From NCBI GenBank assembly GCA_021292105.1, contig CM037869.1, positions 34,289,835 to 34,353,834 on the forward strand: 64,000 bases of DNA. The letters run 5' to 3'. The stretch comes from Anadara kagoshimensis (taxonomy: Eukaryota; Mollusca; Bivalvia; Arcoida; Arcidae). A program made the position numbers and the translations under genes. The notes beneath the pieces are model-generated. The model worked only from the letters and a program-made list of their open reading frames with translations. It had not been told where the DNA came from and made no database searches. Each line of letters starts with the position of its first letter. The first letter of the stretch is position 1. Of this stretch, positions 1 through 11,404 are shown piece by piece.

Positions 1-131
1 TCAGGTCTGTACCGTTCCTCTCCGGAACTTTTCGTTAACTAGCTGTCCCGGCATCTTGGTCACTCGGTAGCTGAGATTCGATTCTGTTTCGTTAGCTTAG
101 TGTTAAACTTTCGAGAGGCCTGTACTGTATG
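1..131. mobile_element. Family A inverted-end element, right part (cut by window edge)
   Basis: The right end reads TTTCGTTAGCTTAGTGTTAA then CTTTCGAGAGGCCTGTACTG, followed by TA. This matches the ends of the other family A copies in the window. The left half lies outside the window. No coding capacity is seen, so it is a non-autonomous, MITE-like copy. Confidence 0.7.
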
Positions 132-685
132 ACATAATGGTTGACTAATTATAAACCTCCTCGACACCGATACGCGATACCTGAAATAGATTGTTTTTCA
201 AAAATGTAAATTTTGAATATTAAGCCATTGTATCACTTTTTATTTGGATTCAAAGTTAACTAAAGAACTTTGTTTTTGAATGACGTAATGTACTTGACGA
301 TGACAAAAAAGTCAAAATCACTAACAACACACGCGCCCATACAGAAAAAAATACATTACAATATGATGAGAACAAAAAGCAAATATATACTAAGCTTATA
401 AAATAAGCCGCATGTTAAAACATCTATGGAGTGAATAAGGGTAATGGAGATTCACGACCCAGTCAATATTCATCAGCTTAAATGGAGGCGGTCACCTCAG
501 AGCGTCCAGAGAAAACCGCCAACTGTCAACAAGCAAACCAACAAACTTTTCTCACACTAGAATTTGTTTTCCAGAGTGGAATTGGAATCTAAGCGGTGGA
601 AGGCGCTGAGGTCTGTAAGTCGGCAGCTTTAGATTACACTGTCACCGAGAACCCTTCATAGTAAAAATCTGAGTGAAATTCTAAT
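132..685. other. Unassigned non-coding stretch
   Basis: No open frame of note, no RNA gene and no repeat shared with the rest of the window was recognised. Sequence is AT-rich apart from a slightly GC-richer patch around 480-650. Confidence 0.5.
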
Positions 686-1037
686 TGGTCGTCCAGTTCT
701 TTAAAATTAAAACTGGTATAATATGTTATAAACCTCTAAGCCGGTAAAACTGCTGGTGGATGTTTCCCCAAGAATATCACAAGCCCAGTAGGAATTATTG
801 CGCATTATTGTCAGAAATATACTATTGTCAAAATTTTCCTCACAAACCTAAAGTATACTCCCTCAGGCAAAGTATTTCCTTAGCTACATTTGGTAAAAGA
901 TATTTTGGTCCTATGGGTATCTTTTCAAAATCTTGGAAAAAATTTAGTTTCATAAATTTTGTCCGAGCACTGCTAATGAGGAATTGTATTCCGAAACGGT
1001 CGTCTAGTGCTGTAAATGGAAACTGGTATAATATGTA
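686..1037 (+). mobile_element. Family D hammerhead element, apparent tandem pair (D1)
   Basis: The end sequence of family D (GGTCGTC...AAACTGGTATAATATG) occurs at 687-725 and again at 998-1035, giving a period of about 310 bp. The second unit is the longest D copy seen, with the usual internal text (AAGTATTTCCTTAGCTA near 870) and a hammerhead-like segment at 966-1011. The first unit is only its 3' end, badly eroded. Tandem units are the known organisation of retrozymes and of some Penelope-like copies. The open frame over 760-1038 falls inside this repeat and I do not regard it as a gene. Confidence 0.65.
966..1011 (+). ncRNA. Hammerhead ribozyme relic in D1
   Basis: Order of parts: AGCACTG, core CTAATGA (consensus CTGATGA), stem II GGAAT-TGT-ATTCC, GAAA, then CGGTCGTC, then TAGTGCT. 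Stems I and II still pair, but the first core block differs from the invariant hammerhead sequence at the G5 position, so cleavage is unlikely in this copy. Confidence 0.75.
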
Positions 1038-1166
1038 ATTCTTCCGCTGTCAAGACAAAATAGTACACCTATATTTCTATATTCCAACTAATGAATATGC
1101 TTTTAAATGCTTTACTACCAAAGGCATCTACGTTTTGCACAATAAACAAATTGTGTCCTTTCTGAG

Positions 1167-1225
1167 GGAGATATGGAAGATTGATCATATGAGTTCTTAC
1201 AGGTAAACAAATCTTCCATATCTCC
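1167..1225. repeat. Perfect 16-bp hairpin
   Basis: GGAGATATGGAAGATT at 1167-1182 is the exact reverse complement of 1210-1225, separated by a 27-nt spacer. It may be the remains of a small fold-back element; no matching copy was seen elsewhere in the window. Confidence 0.6.
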
Positions 1226-1255
1226 GTCAATGTCAATTTCAAATGAGTTCACTAT

Positions 1256-1358
1256 GCGGAAGTTAACGTGTTTGACTTAATTTGCCAGTTTCATTTATTT
1301 TTACTTTGCTTTGGGATTATGATTTTGACAAGGATTGGTAAGTTAGTTTTTGATTCAT
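1256..1358 (+). mobile_element. Family C fragment (3' half)
   Basis: Carries the family C markers GGAAGTTAACGTG, TTTGCCAGTTTC, TTTTTACTTTGCTTTG and a degenerate GGATTGGTAAGTTAGTTTTT end. The 5' half with the AGGTGCTTACCC core is missing. Confidence 0.7.
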
Positions 1359-1671
1359 TGTACCACAATGAAGAATAATCATGAAACTAGACAAAATGGC
1401 AACAGAATTCAATAACAAATGCCTGAAAAGTTTAGCACAACAATTAGCTACATCAGTTAGTTTTTGGACAAAAGGAATAAACGAATTAGTGGCAACATCA
1501 TACACAACATGATGGAAAAAATTAAAAACATGATATGATAAGTAATGGACTTTTTTTATTTTTAAAATAGTAAGAAGTACAGTATTACTTAAACCAAACC
1601 ATCAAACATTAAGAATAAGATGGAAACAGAAAGTCCCAAAATGAAAGAAAGACTTACTACATAAGCTGTGA
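1359..1671. other. Unassigned AT-rich stretch
   Basis: Only short chance open frames, such as the 62-codon frame on the minus strand at 1317-1505. Nothing recognised. Confidence 0.5.
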
Positions 1672-1945
1672 CATCAGGAGGAGAAAGTGAAACTGGCTTG
1701 GATGCGTACTAAGGAAAGAGGGAACAAATGACTGCACGGCAACACTACAGTGGCAGCCAGAAGGAAAAAGGAAAAGGGAAAGACCTTAGTCCACATGGAG
1801 GAGAACAACAGAAAAAGGGAGAAACGCCGCTGGATGGACTAGCTGGAACATAGCCAAAGCAACAGCAGCAAATGGCAGACAGAAATGGAAGGATAGCGTT
1901 GCGGCCTTTTGCGCCTTCTGTCGAGGAGACCATTAGGGTAAGGTA
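1672..1945 (+). pseudogene. 3' end of a non-LTR (LINE) retrotransposon reverse-transcriptase ORF
   Basis: Frame reading AGG AGG AGA AAG... gives residues typical of the extreme C-terminus of LINE polyproteins: NWLGCVLRKEG, LQWQPEGKRKRERP, STWRRTTEKGRNAAGWTSW, then a DSVAAFCAFCRGDH end. Two in-frame stops interrupt it, so it is a dead fragment. After the stop comes a short (GGTAA)n-like tail near 1935-1945. A related fragment lies at 21566-21752. The catalytic RT and endonuclease domains are absent, so the clade cannot be set; a CR1/Jockey-type origin is plausible. Confidence 0.75.
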
Positions 1946-2071
1946 AGGATTAGACATTATACCAGTACCCGTCCAAATTCGTGAATTATAAAATCAGCTG
2001 TCCCAATATCTATTGTCATGTCTTCTTCGGTTGTTTTATCATATTTATAATGTGCCGTGTTTTGCTTACTT

Positions 2072-3175
2072 TGCTCAGTTGCCAAATACTCGTTTTCTCG
2101 TTGCAAGTCGCCTGAAGATGAAGTTTTTCTTAGAAATATTTGTAGATGTCCAATTTGCATGATCTAAGTGTAGATTCCTGTTTTCAGAGGGGTACTGGTC
2201 AAATCTATCTGATTAACCAATATTAAACAGTACGTGTAAATTATACAGCAGCGTGGAATGGTGAAATAAAAACATCATTCGAACGATTTTGCTCAGTTGC
2301 CAAATACTCGTTTTCCCGTTGCAAGTATTTTGTGCTAAATTTAAAGGATTATCACACACAATTTGTCAGTCCATGTCCAATTCACAACCCCCAAAAGCAA
2401 AATAATATTTTTTGAAAACAGACAAAATACGGTACACACGCAAACTTCCAATAGGGAAGTGAGACTGGGCGCTCCAAAAGGTTAAACGCCTCCTCTTTAG
2501 CTAGCAATAACCGTCAAATATGTAACCGAAATCGAAAATGAAAGAAACATTGGAGTGTGGCTGGCTAATATTTTCAGGATAATTGTTTATACAGAGACAT
2601 CTTTTATCAACATTTACATCAAATATAATATATAGAGTAACATAGTCATCATTAACTTAAAAAATTTGGGTCATATTTTGCTAAACGAGGGGTTTTACTC
2701 GACCTATATTAGGGAGTGATTAACATCATGACTTCCGTTAGGTACTAACTCTGAAGGATGTGAGCAGTTGAAAATAAAGACGGGTTTACTCAGTACATGA
2801 TATAATAAATTTGATATAAAATAAAATTAAAAAAATATTAAATAGAAAAATTGTTCGAATGATGTTTTATTTCACCTTTCCACGCTGCTATATAATTTAC
2901 ACGTACTGTTTAATATTGGTTAATCAGATAGATTTGACCAGTACCCCTCTAAAAACATAGGAATCTATACTTAGATCATGCAAATTGGACATCTACAAAT
3001 ATTTCTAAGCAAAACTTCATCTTCAGGCGACTATTTTGGCGACCATCTTGGATTTTCAAATGACCAATCGGGTAGATTTGATCAGTAGCCCTTTGAGATC
3101 AAATGTGTCAAATTTGATGCTTGTACCATCATTTGCACGATTCTTCTCAAAAATGACTTTTGTCTGCTCCACTAA
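2072..3175. repeat. Family G fold-back element with long inverted arms
   Basis: The segment about 2109-2296 (starting CGCCTGAAGATGAAG) returns as a diverged reverse complement at about 2850-3029 (ending CTTCATCTTCAGGCG), giving arms of roughly 180 bp around a spacer of about 550 bp. In addition TTTGCTCAGTTGCCAAATAC occurs at about 2070 and again at about 2289, directly repeated on either side of the left arm. Sequence 3030-3175 continues with text shared, in the opposite orientation, with 12195-12425. The spacer holds a family C copy. Confidence 0.7.
2366..2560 (-). mobile_element. Family C copy inside fold-back G
   Basis: Reads on the minus strand; markers CAGTCCATGTCC, AAACTTCCAATAGGGAAGTG, AGACTGGGCGCTCC and TTTAGCTAGC are present but diverged. 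It sits between the inverted arms of the family G repeat. Confidence 0.65.
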
Positions 3176-3330
3176 TATGTGAGCATTTTGTTATATGTTC
3201 TGCATTATATTTGCAATAAGAAATAAACTACATGTATATAGAAAGTAAAACAATAATGAAAGTACTCTACCAGACATTGACAAGACAGACAGATTATCCA
3301 AAGACGGTAACTAGTACTTATTCATCTGCA

Positions 3331-3715
3331 GTACAGGCCTGTCGAAAGTTTAACACTAAGCTAATGAATGATTGGCAAATCTACACACCATCTCTTGAAC
3401 ATTTTCTGGTACAGAACAGACCTGTCGAAAGTTTAACAGTAAGTTTACAAATTATTGTCGAATTGGCAGCTCATTTCTGTAAGAAATATATAACCAGCTT
3501 CTCGGAGCTGTAATCAATTTCTCGACAGCTTAAGGTCATGTTTCAATCACTTGGCATCCGATCTTTGACTCTGTTCCGTTAGCTCAATGTTAAACTTTCT
3601 ATCTATCTTTCTGAAGCTTTTCTAGGTCACTAGCTAATGTTTCGGCCACTCGACAGCCGAACTTCGATTTCTTTTCGTTAGCTCAGTGTTAAACATTCGA
3701 CAGGTCCGTACTGTA
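3331..3715. mobile_element. Family A, compound copy
   Basis: Begins CAGTACAGGCCTGTCGAAAG at 3331 and ends CGACAGGTCCGTACTG then TA near 3715. A second left end (CAGACCTGTCGAAAGTTTAA) lies inside at 3417, and another TTAGCTCAATGTTAAACTTT right end near 3580. It therefore looks like two family A copies joined or one inserted into the other. No coding. Confidence 0.75.
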
Positions 3716-4457
3716 TATGTATTTTGACAATTGTGTAAGAAAAAACAACATCCAGGTTTGTTATACCAGACAGTTGTTTAATTCATATTCAGTGTAAATG
3801 AGACATGAAAGGGACAACAATATTTACATCAAATTAGAGCGTACAGTTGTCGATTTCTTGTAGAAATCTATTTCAATTAGGTGGTCTGAGGCTTCCGTTT
3901 GCCTCCCTCGGGTATAATGCATGTGTCACTCACACAAGTTAGTTAGACGGCTTTCAGTTATTATTTCAGCGCATTTAGTGATAATACATGGATCTCTATG
4001 AAAAGACTGAACACACGTACAATTAGCAATGAAGAGAGCAGATGGAATTCCTGACAGAACAAGGTGTTGAGCTACTAATGAGCATGGTATTTAGAAATAA
4101 AAGCTACTTATTATAAATTATTGACCCGTATTGGACAAAAACTGTGGGGGAGATTATAACAGCTTCTTGGCTTCCGTTGATCATGTTCTTTACGATTGAA
4201 TAAATACAAATTTATAATTAATTACTATTGAACTTTATGCGCGTTTTAAGACATGTATATTTTGTAAAAACTTTTACTGCAGGTTTTTATGAACTGCGTC
4301 AATTCAAATAGCAAATGAGTTCGTTTTAGCTTTTTTCATTATTATTATTGTTTTTACCACTACAGTAGGGTATATCGGAGGATTTGCAGAAAATGCCAGC
4401 TGTAACAAACCTCAAACATTATGGAAATATATATACTCTGTCATCCAAAAATAACTA
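3716..4457. other. Unassigned stretch
   Basis: No gene or shared repeat recognised; only AT-rich sequence with short chance frames. Confidence 0.5.
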
Positions 4458-4636
4458 CAGTCAAACCTGTCTATAAAGGCCACCCATGGGAACCAGTAAA
4501 AGTGGCCTTTATGGGCAGGTGTCCTTTATTTACAGGTTTAAATAATAAGAATAAAGAACAGTTAGGATACAATTATAGTGACCTTTATAAGCAGGTGGTC
4601 CTTATATAAAGGTGGCCTTTAAGGAAGGTTGGACTG
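4458..4636. mobile_element. Family B element (Tc1/mariner-like MITE), complete
   Basis: Starts CAGTCAAACCTG and ends with the inverted form (GGTTGGACTG), each flanked by TA (4456-4457 and 4637-4638). Both ends carry AAAGGCCAC/GTGGCCTTT text, so the terminal inverted repeats are long. Length 179 bp, no coding. TA duplication and ends beginning CAGT fit a non-autonomous Tc1/mariner relative. Confidence 0.8.
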
Positions 4637-4751
4637 TATTTACTTTGTTACTTTTTACTTTGCATGACAACGCCACTGTCTAACATACGTGTATTTTTAA
4701 ATAATGAAAACAGACAATAAATGAAATCATGATTATTGTCATCAAAGTCAT

Positions 4752-4870
4752 GGGCGGACATGCCCGAGTGGTACTGTCACTAACTTTCAAGTCAAGGGAT
4801 GTGGGTTCGAACCTTTTATGATGTACTGCTCTCATGGTGTCTCTATGATAGTGACAAGATGCGTACATAA
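4752..4870 (+). mobile_element. tRNA-derived SINE head
   Basis: GACATGCCCGAGTGGTACTG resembles box A, and GTGGGTTCGAACC is a near-perfect box B of an RNA polymerase III promoter. The spacing fits a tRNA-like SINE head, but the acceptor arm does not close, so it is not scored as a tRNA gene. The downstream body has no other copy in the window. Confidence 0.55.
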
Positions 4871-5082
4871 GGATAGCTTTAATTCACAATACTGTTACAC
4901 AGGCAGATCTAGAGAGCATATAGTTCTTTAGGTATAAAAAAAAACGGTGTCTAAATTTGAAAAGAATTATCTTCAATGATTGAAACTGTTTCAAATGTAT
5001 CATTTTCTTTAATTTTAATAAATCAACTTGAAACTAATTAGGCAACTTAAAATCGAACCATATTTCTAAATAACAATAAGAT

Positions 5083-5312
5083 ATATCACTTTTTGTGTTC
5101 AATCTGCAAGCTTTAAAATTGAAGATACGTTTAAAAAAGGGTTTTTGACTTTTTTTTTAAATTTTCAAAAACACTCATCGCCTATTCCGGAATAAAGAAT
5201 ATCACTTTTAGTGTTCAATTTTTAAGATTTAAAATTGAAGATACTTTTAAAAAAGGGTTTTGACTTTTTTTAAATGTTCAAAAACACTTATCGGTTATTC
5301 CGGAACAAAGTA
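5083..5312. repeat. Tandem duplication, two 116-bp units
   Basis: Text beginning ATATCACTTTT at 5083 repeats from 5199 (TTTAAAAAAGGGTTTTTGAC, TCAAAAACACT, ATTCCGGAA shared). Two diverged copies; non-coding. Confidence 0.75.
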
Positions 5313-6270
5313 TTATCTGGGTAACGAGTTGAATCGATTTTCGTTTTTGACAAGTAGGTACTCTCACACTTATGTTAATAACATAATTTTCCTTTTAAAG
5401 AAATCTGAAAATTTAATTCAACACAAGTGACTTCCAAATCATGTATTATATTCAGTATAAGTCTTTATTAATTATATTTAAGTTTATTTACAAAATCAAT
5501 AGCAGAAGGAACTATGTATTTGTTTAAAGATATCACACCTCCGATATTTAATAAAGAAATTACAAATACGCTCTTTCACGCCTTTGTGCCTTTATACAAA
5601 TCCAAATATATACTTTACCCCCGTCAAATAATGCTTTTGATTTTCATTGTTTGAGTTTTGCAATAGTTCTATAGAATACTAAATATTTGGTTTTAGCGAT
5701 CGTTTTTGAATAAAAGAAGTTTAAAAGGCCATTTGATCCTCATTGGTAAAGATTAATTCATTAGTACTTAATTACTATTTTTATCAGGGTACAAAAGCTA
5801 ACCAAATATACTTAGGTTCGATAACCACATGTGTCAATGTTAATATAAGGATCGCCATTGAAAAAAAATCCGTTTTTTGTATTCTAATCATTATGAAGTA
5901 GCTTAAATCATGATCAGTATTTATGACAAGAGTACTATCGTTTTTATTGACTCTGTAGAAACAGTTTTAAACTTTTGATGAAATTTTCATTTAAAATTTA
6001 AGGATTTCAAATTTTAAAAAATAAATGATTTAAGTGACATATGGCATTATATTTTGTTAAAAAGTAATTCATCCATTCAACTCAAAAGTGCCCATCGATA
6101 TTCAATAGGAAGGTTCTTCTGAACTCTTCTTGACTTGCTAAGTAACTTCACTTAAACTCCGCTACTTCAAAAAATGGGCATAGATCGGTAATAAGGATTA
6201 CCTATTGTACCATAGTAGGTTTTCGAACTGTCCCATGTCTTTTCATCATTCTCAATGGTTTTGCCCTTTA
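5313..6270. other. Unassigned AT-rich stretch
   Basis: Nothing recognised on either strand. Confidence 0.5.
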
Positions 6271-6365
6271 CAGTATAGGCCTTACGGGCAGGCCTGTCGA
6301 AAGTTTAACACTGAGTTAACGAAAAAGAGTCGAATCTCTGCTACCGACTGGCCAATATACCAAGG
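6271..6365. mobile_element. Family A fragment (left end)
   Basis: CAGTATAGGCC followed by GGCCTGTCGAAAGTTTAACA and a diverged body (CGAATCTCTGCTACCGACTG). Right end absent. A 13-base run of C follows at about 6385. Confidence 0.65.
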
Positions 6366-6483
6366 ATAAAAGTTTTCTTTTGTACCCCCCCCCCCCCTAT
6401 TAAATTCTATGTAAAATATTTGACTTTTTTCCACAGGAATGTTCAAATTGCTTGATTCTGTCATTTTCATACACAACGTATAT

Positions 6484-6760
6484 ATTGAACGGCAATGGAA
6501 GTTATAACACCATAAACGCCATTTCTAGACATTTTAATGGTTACATTTACATTTCGCAATTTTTGAAAATCTTATTTTTGTTTTTTTAATTCTGAAATAA
6601 ATTTAAAACACTGCCGTGTACGGCATGCAATTCCAATTGCTAGAACAACCAATCAATGACGTCACACGTCACGGGTATAGGCGAAAGCAAGAGATGAGCG
6701 ACGTCACATTAGCAAATGTAATTATAGTCCTGTAACTTTATTTGGTCTTAAACAGAGTTT
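6484..6760 (+). mobile_element. Family H internal fragment
   Basis: Shares with 21093-21881 and 57973-58510 the markers TGGTTACATTTACATTTC, AAAACACTGCCGTGTACG, CAATGACGTCAC, GGCGAAAGCAAGA and TAGCAAATGTAATTATAGTC. The 19-bp inverted ends are not seen. The body holds two GACGTCAC motifs. Confidence 0.7.
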
Positions 6761-8447
6761 AATACAATCAAAGATCATAAATGAAAATATTGCACAATAA
6801 CAAAAATACTAGTTCACCTCCAAGTCAGATAACGCCGTAATTTCCCACACCTACCGGTGACAACACGTGCAGTCTTTTTTTACTTTTATTACATAAAGCG
6901 ACTCACAAATTGTTGTATCCAATATCCCATTCAAATAAAATTTCTCTCATAACACTAATAAAGTTATTAAGTAAAACTACTCATAGAATTAAGTCATTTT
7001 AAGCTAATACTCTTATTATAGTCCAAAATAAACTCGCTTTTGACGCGTTAAAATCACTTCAAATAAAAAAACCTCTTTACTTAACGCGTAATATAAAATG
7101 AATTTATTCAGATAAATTGCAATACAAAAACATCCTTTAGTGCTTTTATTAAAGCGGTGAAATCAGAAATTAATCATGAAAGCCGGTCGTTCTCGAGTCG
7201 AACACTTGACATTTTTAATCTTTTAACAATAGGGTATAATGGCAGGTTTAAAGAACTACAACTGTGCTTTGTGCGGTTATTGTCAAACTCCAATAATAAC
7301 TTGAATTACGCATGAAAGGCAGTTTATTCATCGGCCAAATGAAATTATCATACATTTTAGCACCTTTGAACCTCGTCTATTCATCGTCTTTTGATAGCTT
7401 TTGTGATTTCAAAATAAGTGCTACTTATGTTGAATTGGCTTTATACAGCGGTATTCAATACGTTCCCCGGCGTTCGTAGATTCATTTACCCACTGCCATT
7501 CTTTACTTCTGACAACGGCCTCAGGATATTGCTGAACAAAAGACAACAAAGGGTAGCAATTTTAAACACAGGTGGGAGAAAACCAATCTTTAAAAAGGTT
7601 TACGCCAAATTTAACAGTTTTCTTTTCATTAAATTCACGATGATATTGAAACCCTGTCTGTTTCAATAAAAACTGATTTAGATGCGCATAAAAGAGATAG
7701 ACTTTCCGATGTTTTTCTTCCGCGGGTGACCAGTTGGAAAATCTGATATCAAAGGAACTTAAATTAATGTTAAAATTCACTTTTGTTGTATGCTTTTATT
7801 CAAAAACAACTTATCGTTTCAATAAATATTACAATACGGAATGAATGCGTTACGGTATGTCCTACAGTTCGGATTTTTTTCATATAAACCGTGACTCATT
7901 TTGTGGAATAATATTTTCATTCGCATCATCAAAACTCTTGCTGTGATAACACTTCAACGCAAAGCATTCAAATAATGTCACAAGTTAAAAAAGCAGTGTA
8001 CGACTAATTAGCTACACACAATACGACACTAAGTGAGCCTAAAGCTTGAAGATAAATTGCATCATATCAAATGTAGGCAGGAAACTTTGATGTGTAAATG
8101 CTTGACGGCATCTAAAGTGATTATATTAGTGAGGACCATGCTAGAATTCTCTGCTGTGTGTATATTTTATTTATATAAAATGGAATACAAATATAAATTC
8201 AATGTTCCGTGATTATTGTCACAGAGAACCAAACAATGCACTCAACAATAAAAACAACATTTTTTTCTATTTTCATTGATATATGATATATTCATTGTTT
8301 GTTTAATGACGCTGGGGGGTTGGGGTTTTTAAGTAGGTTTGGAACTGTTTTATCAGGAAAGTCGTCATTTGTGGAATGAATGGCGACAGAAGATTGTTAT
8401 TTCTCAGCGGCAACTGTGGTCTCTTTGAGACATTACCTATATTACAG
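6761..8447. other. Unassigned stretch
   Basis: Overlapping 70-83 codon frames occur near 7418-7780 on both strands, but they show no recognisable domain, no splice-supported continuation and no compositional shift. No shared repeats seen. Confidence 0.5.
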
Positions 8448-8913
8448 ACCTGGCCAAAGTTTGACACTCGCTCGGGAATAGATGTCAAATCTCCGTCCCT
8501 CGTTAGCTATGTAATGTGCTGATTTTTTCACTTTTCTTAAAATAATACATTCAAAATCAGCAAACTGGAGCTATTTCTCAGCAGCATTTTTGGTACCCGC
8601 TATCTATATCCTAATAGTTTTTTGCCACTAAAGCTAGTTATCCATATCTCGGCTACATGACAACCGAACTTCGGATCCTTTTCGTCAGCTCAGTATAAAA
8701 CTTTCGGTACAACAGTACAGACCCATCCTAACGAATTAGTGTCAAATCTCTGCCTCTTGTTAGCTGTATCTTAGCAATTTTTTGGCAGTCGCTATCTATA
8801 TCCTAGTAGTTTTTTGTCACTACAGCTAAATAACACTTCCTCGGCCAATCAGCAGTCGAGCTTCGACTCCCTTTCATTAGCTCAGTATAAAAGTTTCGAC
8901 AAGTCTTTACTGT
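8448..8913. mobile_element. Family A, two adjoining diverged copies
   Basis: A left end (TACAGACCTGGCCAAAG) at 8449, internal end pairs at about 8684-8740 (CAGCTCAGTATAAAACTTTC then ACAGTACAGACCCATCC), and a right end CGACAAGTCTTTACTG near 8912. Two head-to-tail copies share the body text GTAGTTTTTTGTCACTA. Confidence 0.65.
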
Positions 8914-9513
8914 TCTATAAAAATGTCGCTTTCGCATTTGAAACACATTAAGTATACCTTATAATATGTAGAGATAAGACTGGCTGACTTTTCTCAGATT
9001 ATATACCAGAGTGAAATTCCAACTAACAATGTAATCTTATGGATGGACTTTGATTCAAAAAGTTCAATTGATCATGGAGACAGTACGATGAATTAAACAC
9101 ACTGGAGAAGACGCGTTAGTGTGTAACATTTGAAAGTTAAAAATCCAAACAGCGGCGTGAAAATTTGATCAACTTGTTAGTATGGGGTGTGAATAAGAAT
9201 GGCTATAGTGTCAAGAAAGGGTGTGAAAAAGAATGACTATAGTGCCAGGAAAACATGTCAAATTATTTGCTCGGTTAAAGCAAATAACCGAAGTTGTAAA
9301 CAACAAACAACACTCCTGCCAATGTTAGTACAGTTTGATTTGGGCGTGAAAAGTTTTCCATGGGCAGCACAAATGTTTTCTTGGCTAATGGTCGACTTTG
9401 TTTTGTTTAACTTTATTTTTATTTACTTTTGGTTTTATTTTTATTTGAATATTGCAACCAATTCGCTTGCGAAATCGGTCTCCGTAATGGTTAAAATCTC
9501 AGGATTGAACGAC

Positions 9514-9583
9514 ACATGTGTCATATACCATTTTTTAAAATTTAATCATAAAATACGTTCAAAAAATGATATATGACACATGT
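9514..9583. mobile_element. Family I palindrome
   Basis: ACATGTGTCATATACCATTT at 9514 is matched in inverted form ending at 9583 (AAAAAATGATATATGACAC). It shares GTCATATACCATTTTTT and TTTAATCATAAAATAC with 38059-38168. It overlaps the end of the 125-codon frame 9199-9576, another reason to discount that frame. Confidence 0.7.
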
Positions 9584-9888
9584 ACTAACGGCATCGTTCT
9601 GACATATAAAAGGGGTAAATGACTTTTCAAATGTGTTACCGCGTTTGCAATTAAAATTACTTTGTAATTTGTTCAGACGTTTCAACATTCAATATTTTGG
9701 GTTTGGGATAAGAAATAAAATCTTATTTCTATGTTTCTTCTTCGGACATAATGGTCTAATGAATATAAAATTTAAAAAAAAAACCAATATTTTTGGCGAC
9801 TTTACGTTTTCTGTGTCGAGATTTGTGATCAAAATCCTCATATAGTCTCCGAACAAATGCTTTCGGAATGAAGAGCTGAAACTACATG

Positions 9889-10422
9889 TATGACCAGACA
9901 CTATATTTCTTCAACGGTCGATTACAGTATTATCCAACTTCAATACGTAAGCAAAACATGTCGCGTAAAACACATATGCATATTATATTGCATTTAGTTT
10001 TCGACATCAGTGGTTTCGATCCCCGGTCGAGTCTAAACCAAGACTTGAAAGTGGGTGGTGTCTGTTCTCTAGCCAAGCGCTCGGCACAACGAAATGTAAG
10101 TCACGGTCGAGTATTTCGGGTGGGAACTTAAAATAAACGAGGTCCCGTGTCACAGTAGGCGTTGCACGTTGAAACCGGCTGTATAATACCATAAGCACAT
10201 CGCCAAAACAAAATTTCTGCACCTTCGCCTAAAGCTGGCGACGTCTTGGTATAAGTGAAATATTAAACCCCCAAACAACCAATCAATATATATGACCACA
10301 CAGCTATATATTTCATCAACGGTCTGTCATCACAGTATTTTTCCAACTTTAGCGTAACTCAAAGCAAAACATGTCGCGTATTACCCACGTGTATATTATA
10401 TTCCATTTAGTTTGCGCCATCA
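9889..10422. repeat. Diverged direct repeat flanking a SINE
   Basis: 9889-10009 and 10291-10422 are diverged direct copies (ATGACCA, TTCATCAACGGTC, CAAAACATGTCGCGTA, TATTATATT, CATTTAGTTT). The S1 SINE at 10008-10260 lies exactly between them, suggesting a tandem duplication with a SINE inserted at its junction. Confidence 0.65.
10008..10260 (+). mobile_element. SINE family S1, missing most of its tRNA head
   Basis: Begins in the box B region (GGTTTCGATCCCCGGTCGAG) and continues with the S1 body: AAGACTTGAAAGTGGG, CCAAGCGCTCGGCA, GAGGTCCCGTGTCACAGTAG, TTTCTGCACCTTCGCCTA. Same orientation as the copy at 27851; inverted relative to the copies at 11.4-11.9 and 45.4 kb. Confidence 0.75.
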
Positions 10423-11404
10423 TTTGTTTGAAAATAACGCATTACAAAGGGAATTACCTGTTTTATTTCTCAGCTGATGCAGAAAAGCCGCGTAATACAC
10501 AAAAGAGAAAAGCTTTTGTTAGCATTGTTTAATATCAGGGGATTTTATTGTCGGGATTATTTAACGTGAATGGATTAATGATAATGTAATTTCTTTATTT
10601 TTATCACGGTAACATATGGATGTGGTTCTCATTAGTTTAGTAAACAATACCGATTGTTTAACCAACAAAAGGGCATAATAGAACTTGTTATATTTCTGAA
10701 CACTAGATTGTGATAATCAATCATATAACAGCACTGTTCATGTCATCAATGATCAGAGAGCCTATTGTCACAAACATCCTCCATCCGGATACCTTTTGTT
10801 GTAATTCCGAATGGTATACAAAGTAAAATATAGATAAACCACATTGATTAAAACATCTTTTTTATGTTTTTGTAAATTAATAAAAAATATAATATCTATT
10901 TCCCATTGGAAACAATGATTTGTTGTTCAACATCTTTCATCAGCTGTTCTTTCCGCATCAATGATGTCCATTGTATTGGCGTAACACGTTACTTCATCGA
11001 ATTATTAATTTATTAATTTTAAATTGCAATTTACATTTACATTCGGTAAAGGTGTAGTATTTCATGATCAATTACAGCCTGAAAGACAGAATTATTTGAT
11101 GTTTTCAAATAATCTTTACCTCATTTGAATGCAATAACTCAGCTAAACATATGTTGCAAGTCAAAGTATGGACCTTTCAGAAACCAGAAACGCCATATCA
11201 TATTTCCAGTAATGGAGATCGGCACTACGGTGACACATTTTTGATATAAGGTGTTTATGTTTTCTTAAAACAATATTAGTACGCGGTTCAAATCCCAAGG
11301 AAAGTTTCATTAACCCTTGACACATAAGCATTTGACTGTTCTTTAGCCATACACATGAAAAAATGAAAGTAGAAGGTTTCACTAGGGGTCTTTAAAAAGC
11401 GATA
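10423..11404. other. Unassigned AT-rich stretch
   Basis: No gene or shared repeat recognised. Confidence 0.5.

Noticed and set aside
9199-9576. 125-codon plus-strand frame
   Set aside because: Its last part lies in a family I palindrome, the rest is hydrophobic low-complexity translation of T-rich DNA, and no domain is visible.
10930-10960. Minus-strand CTGATGAAAG as a hammerhead core
   Set aside because: No stem II or stem I partner nearby.
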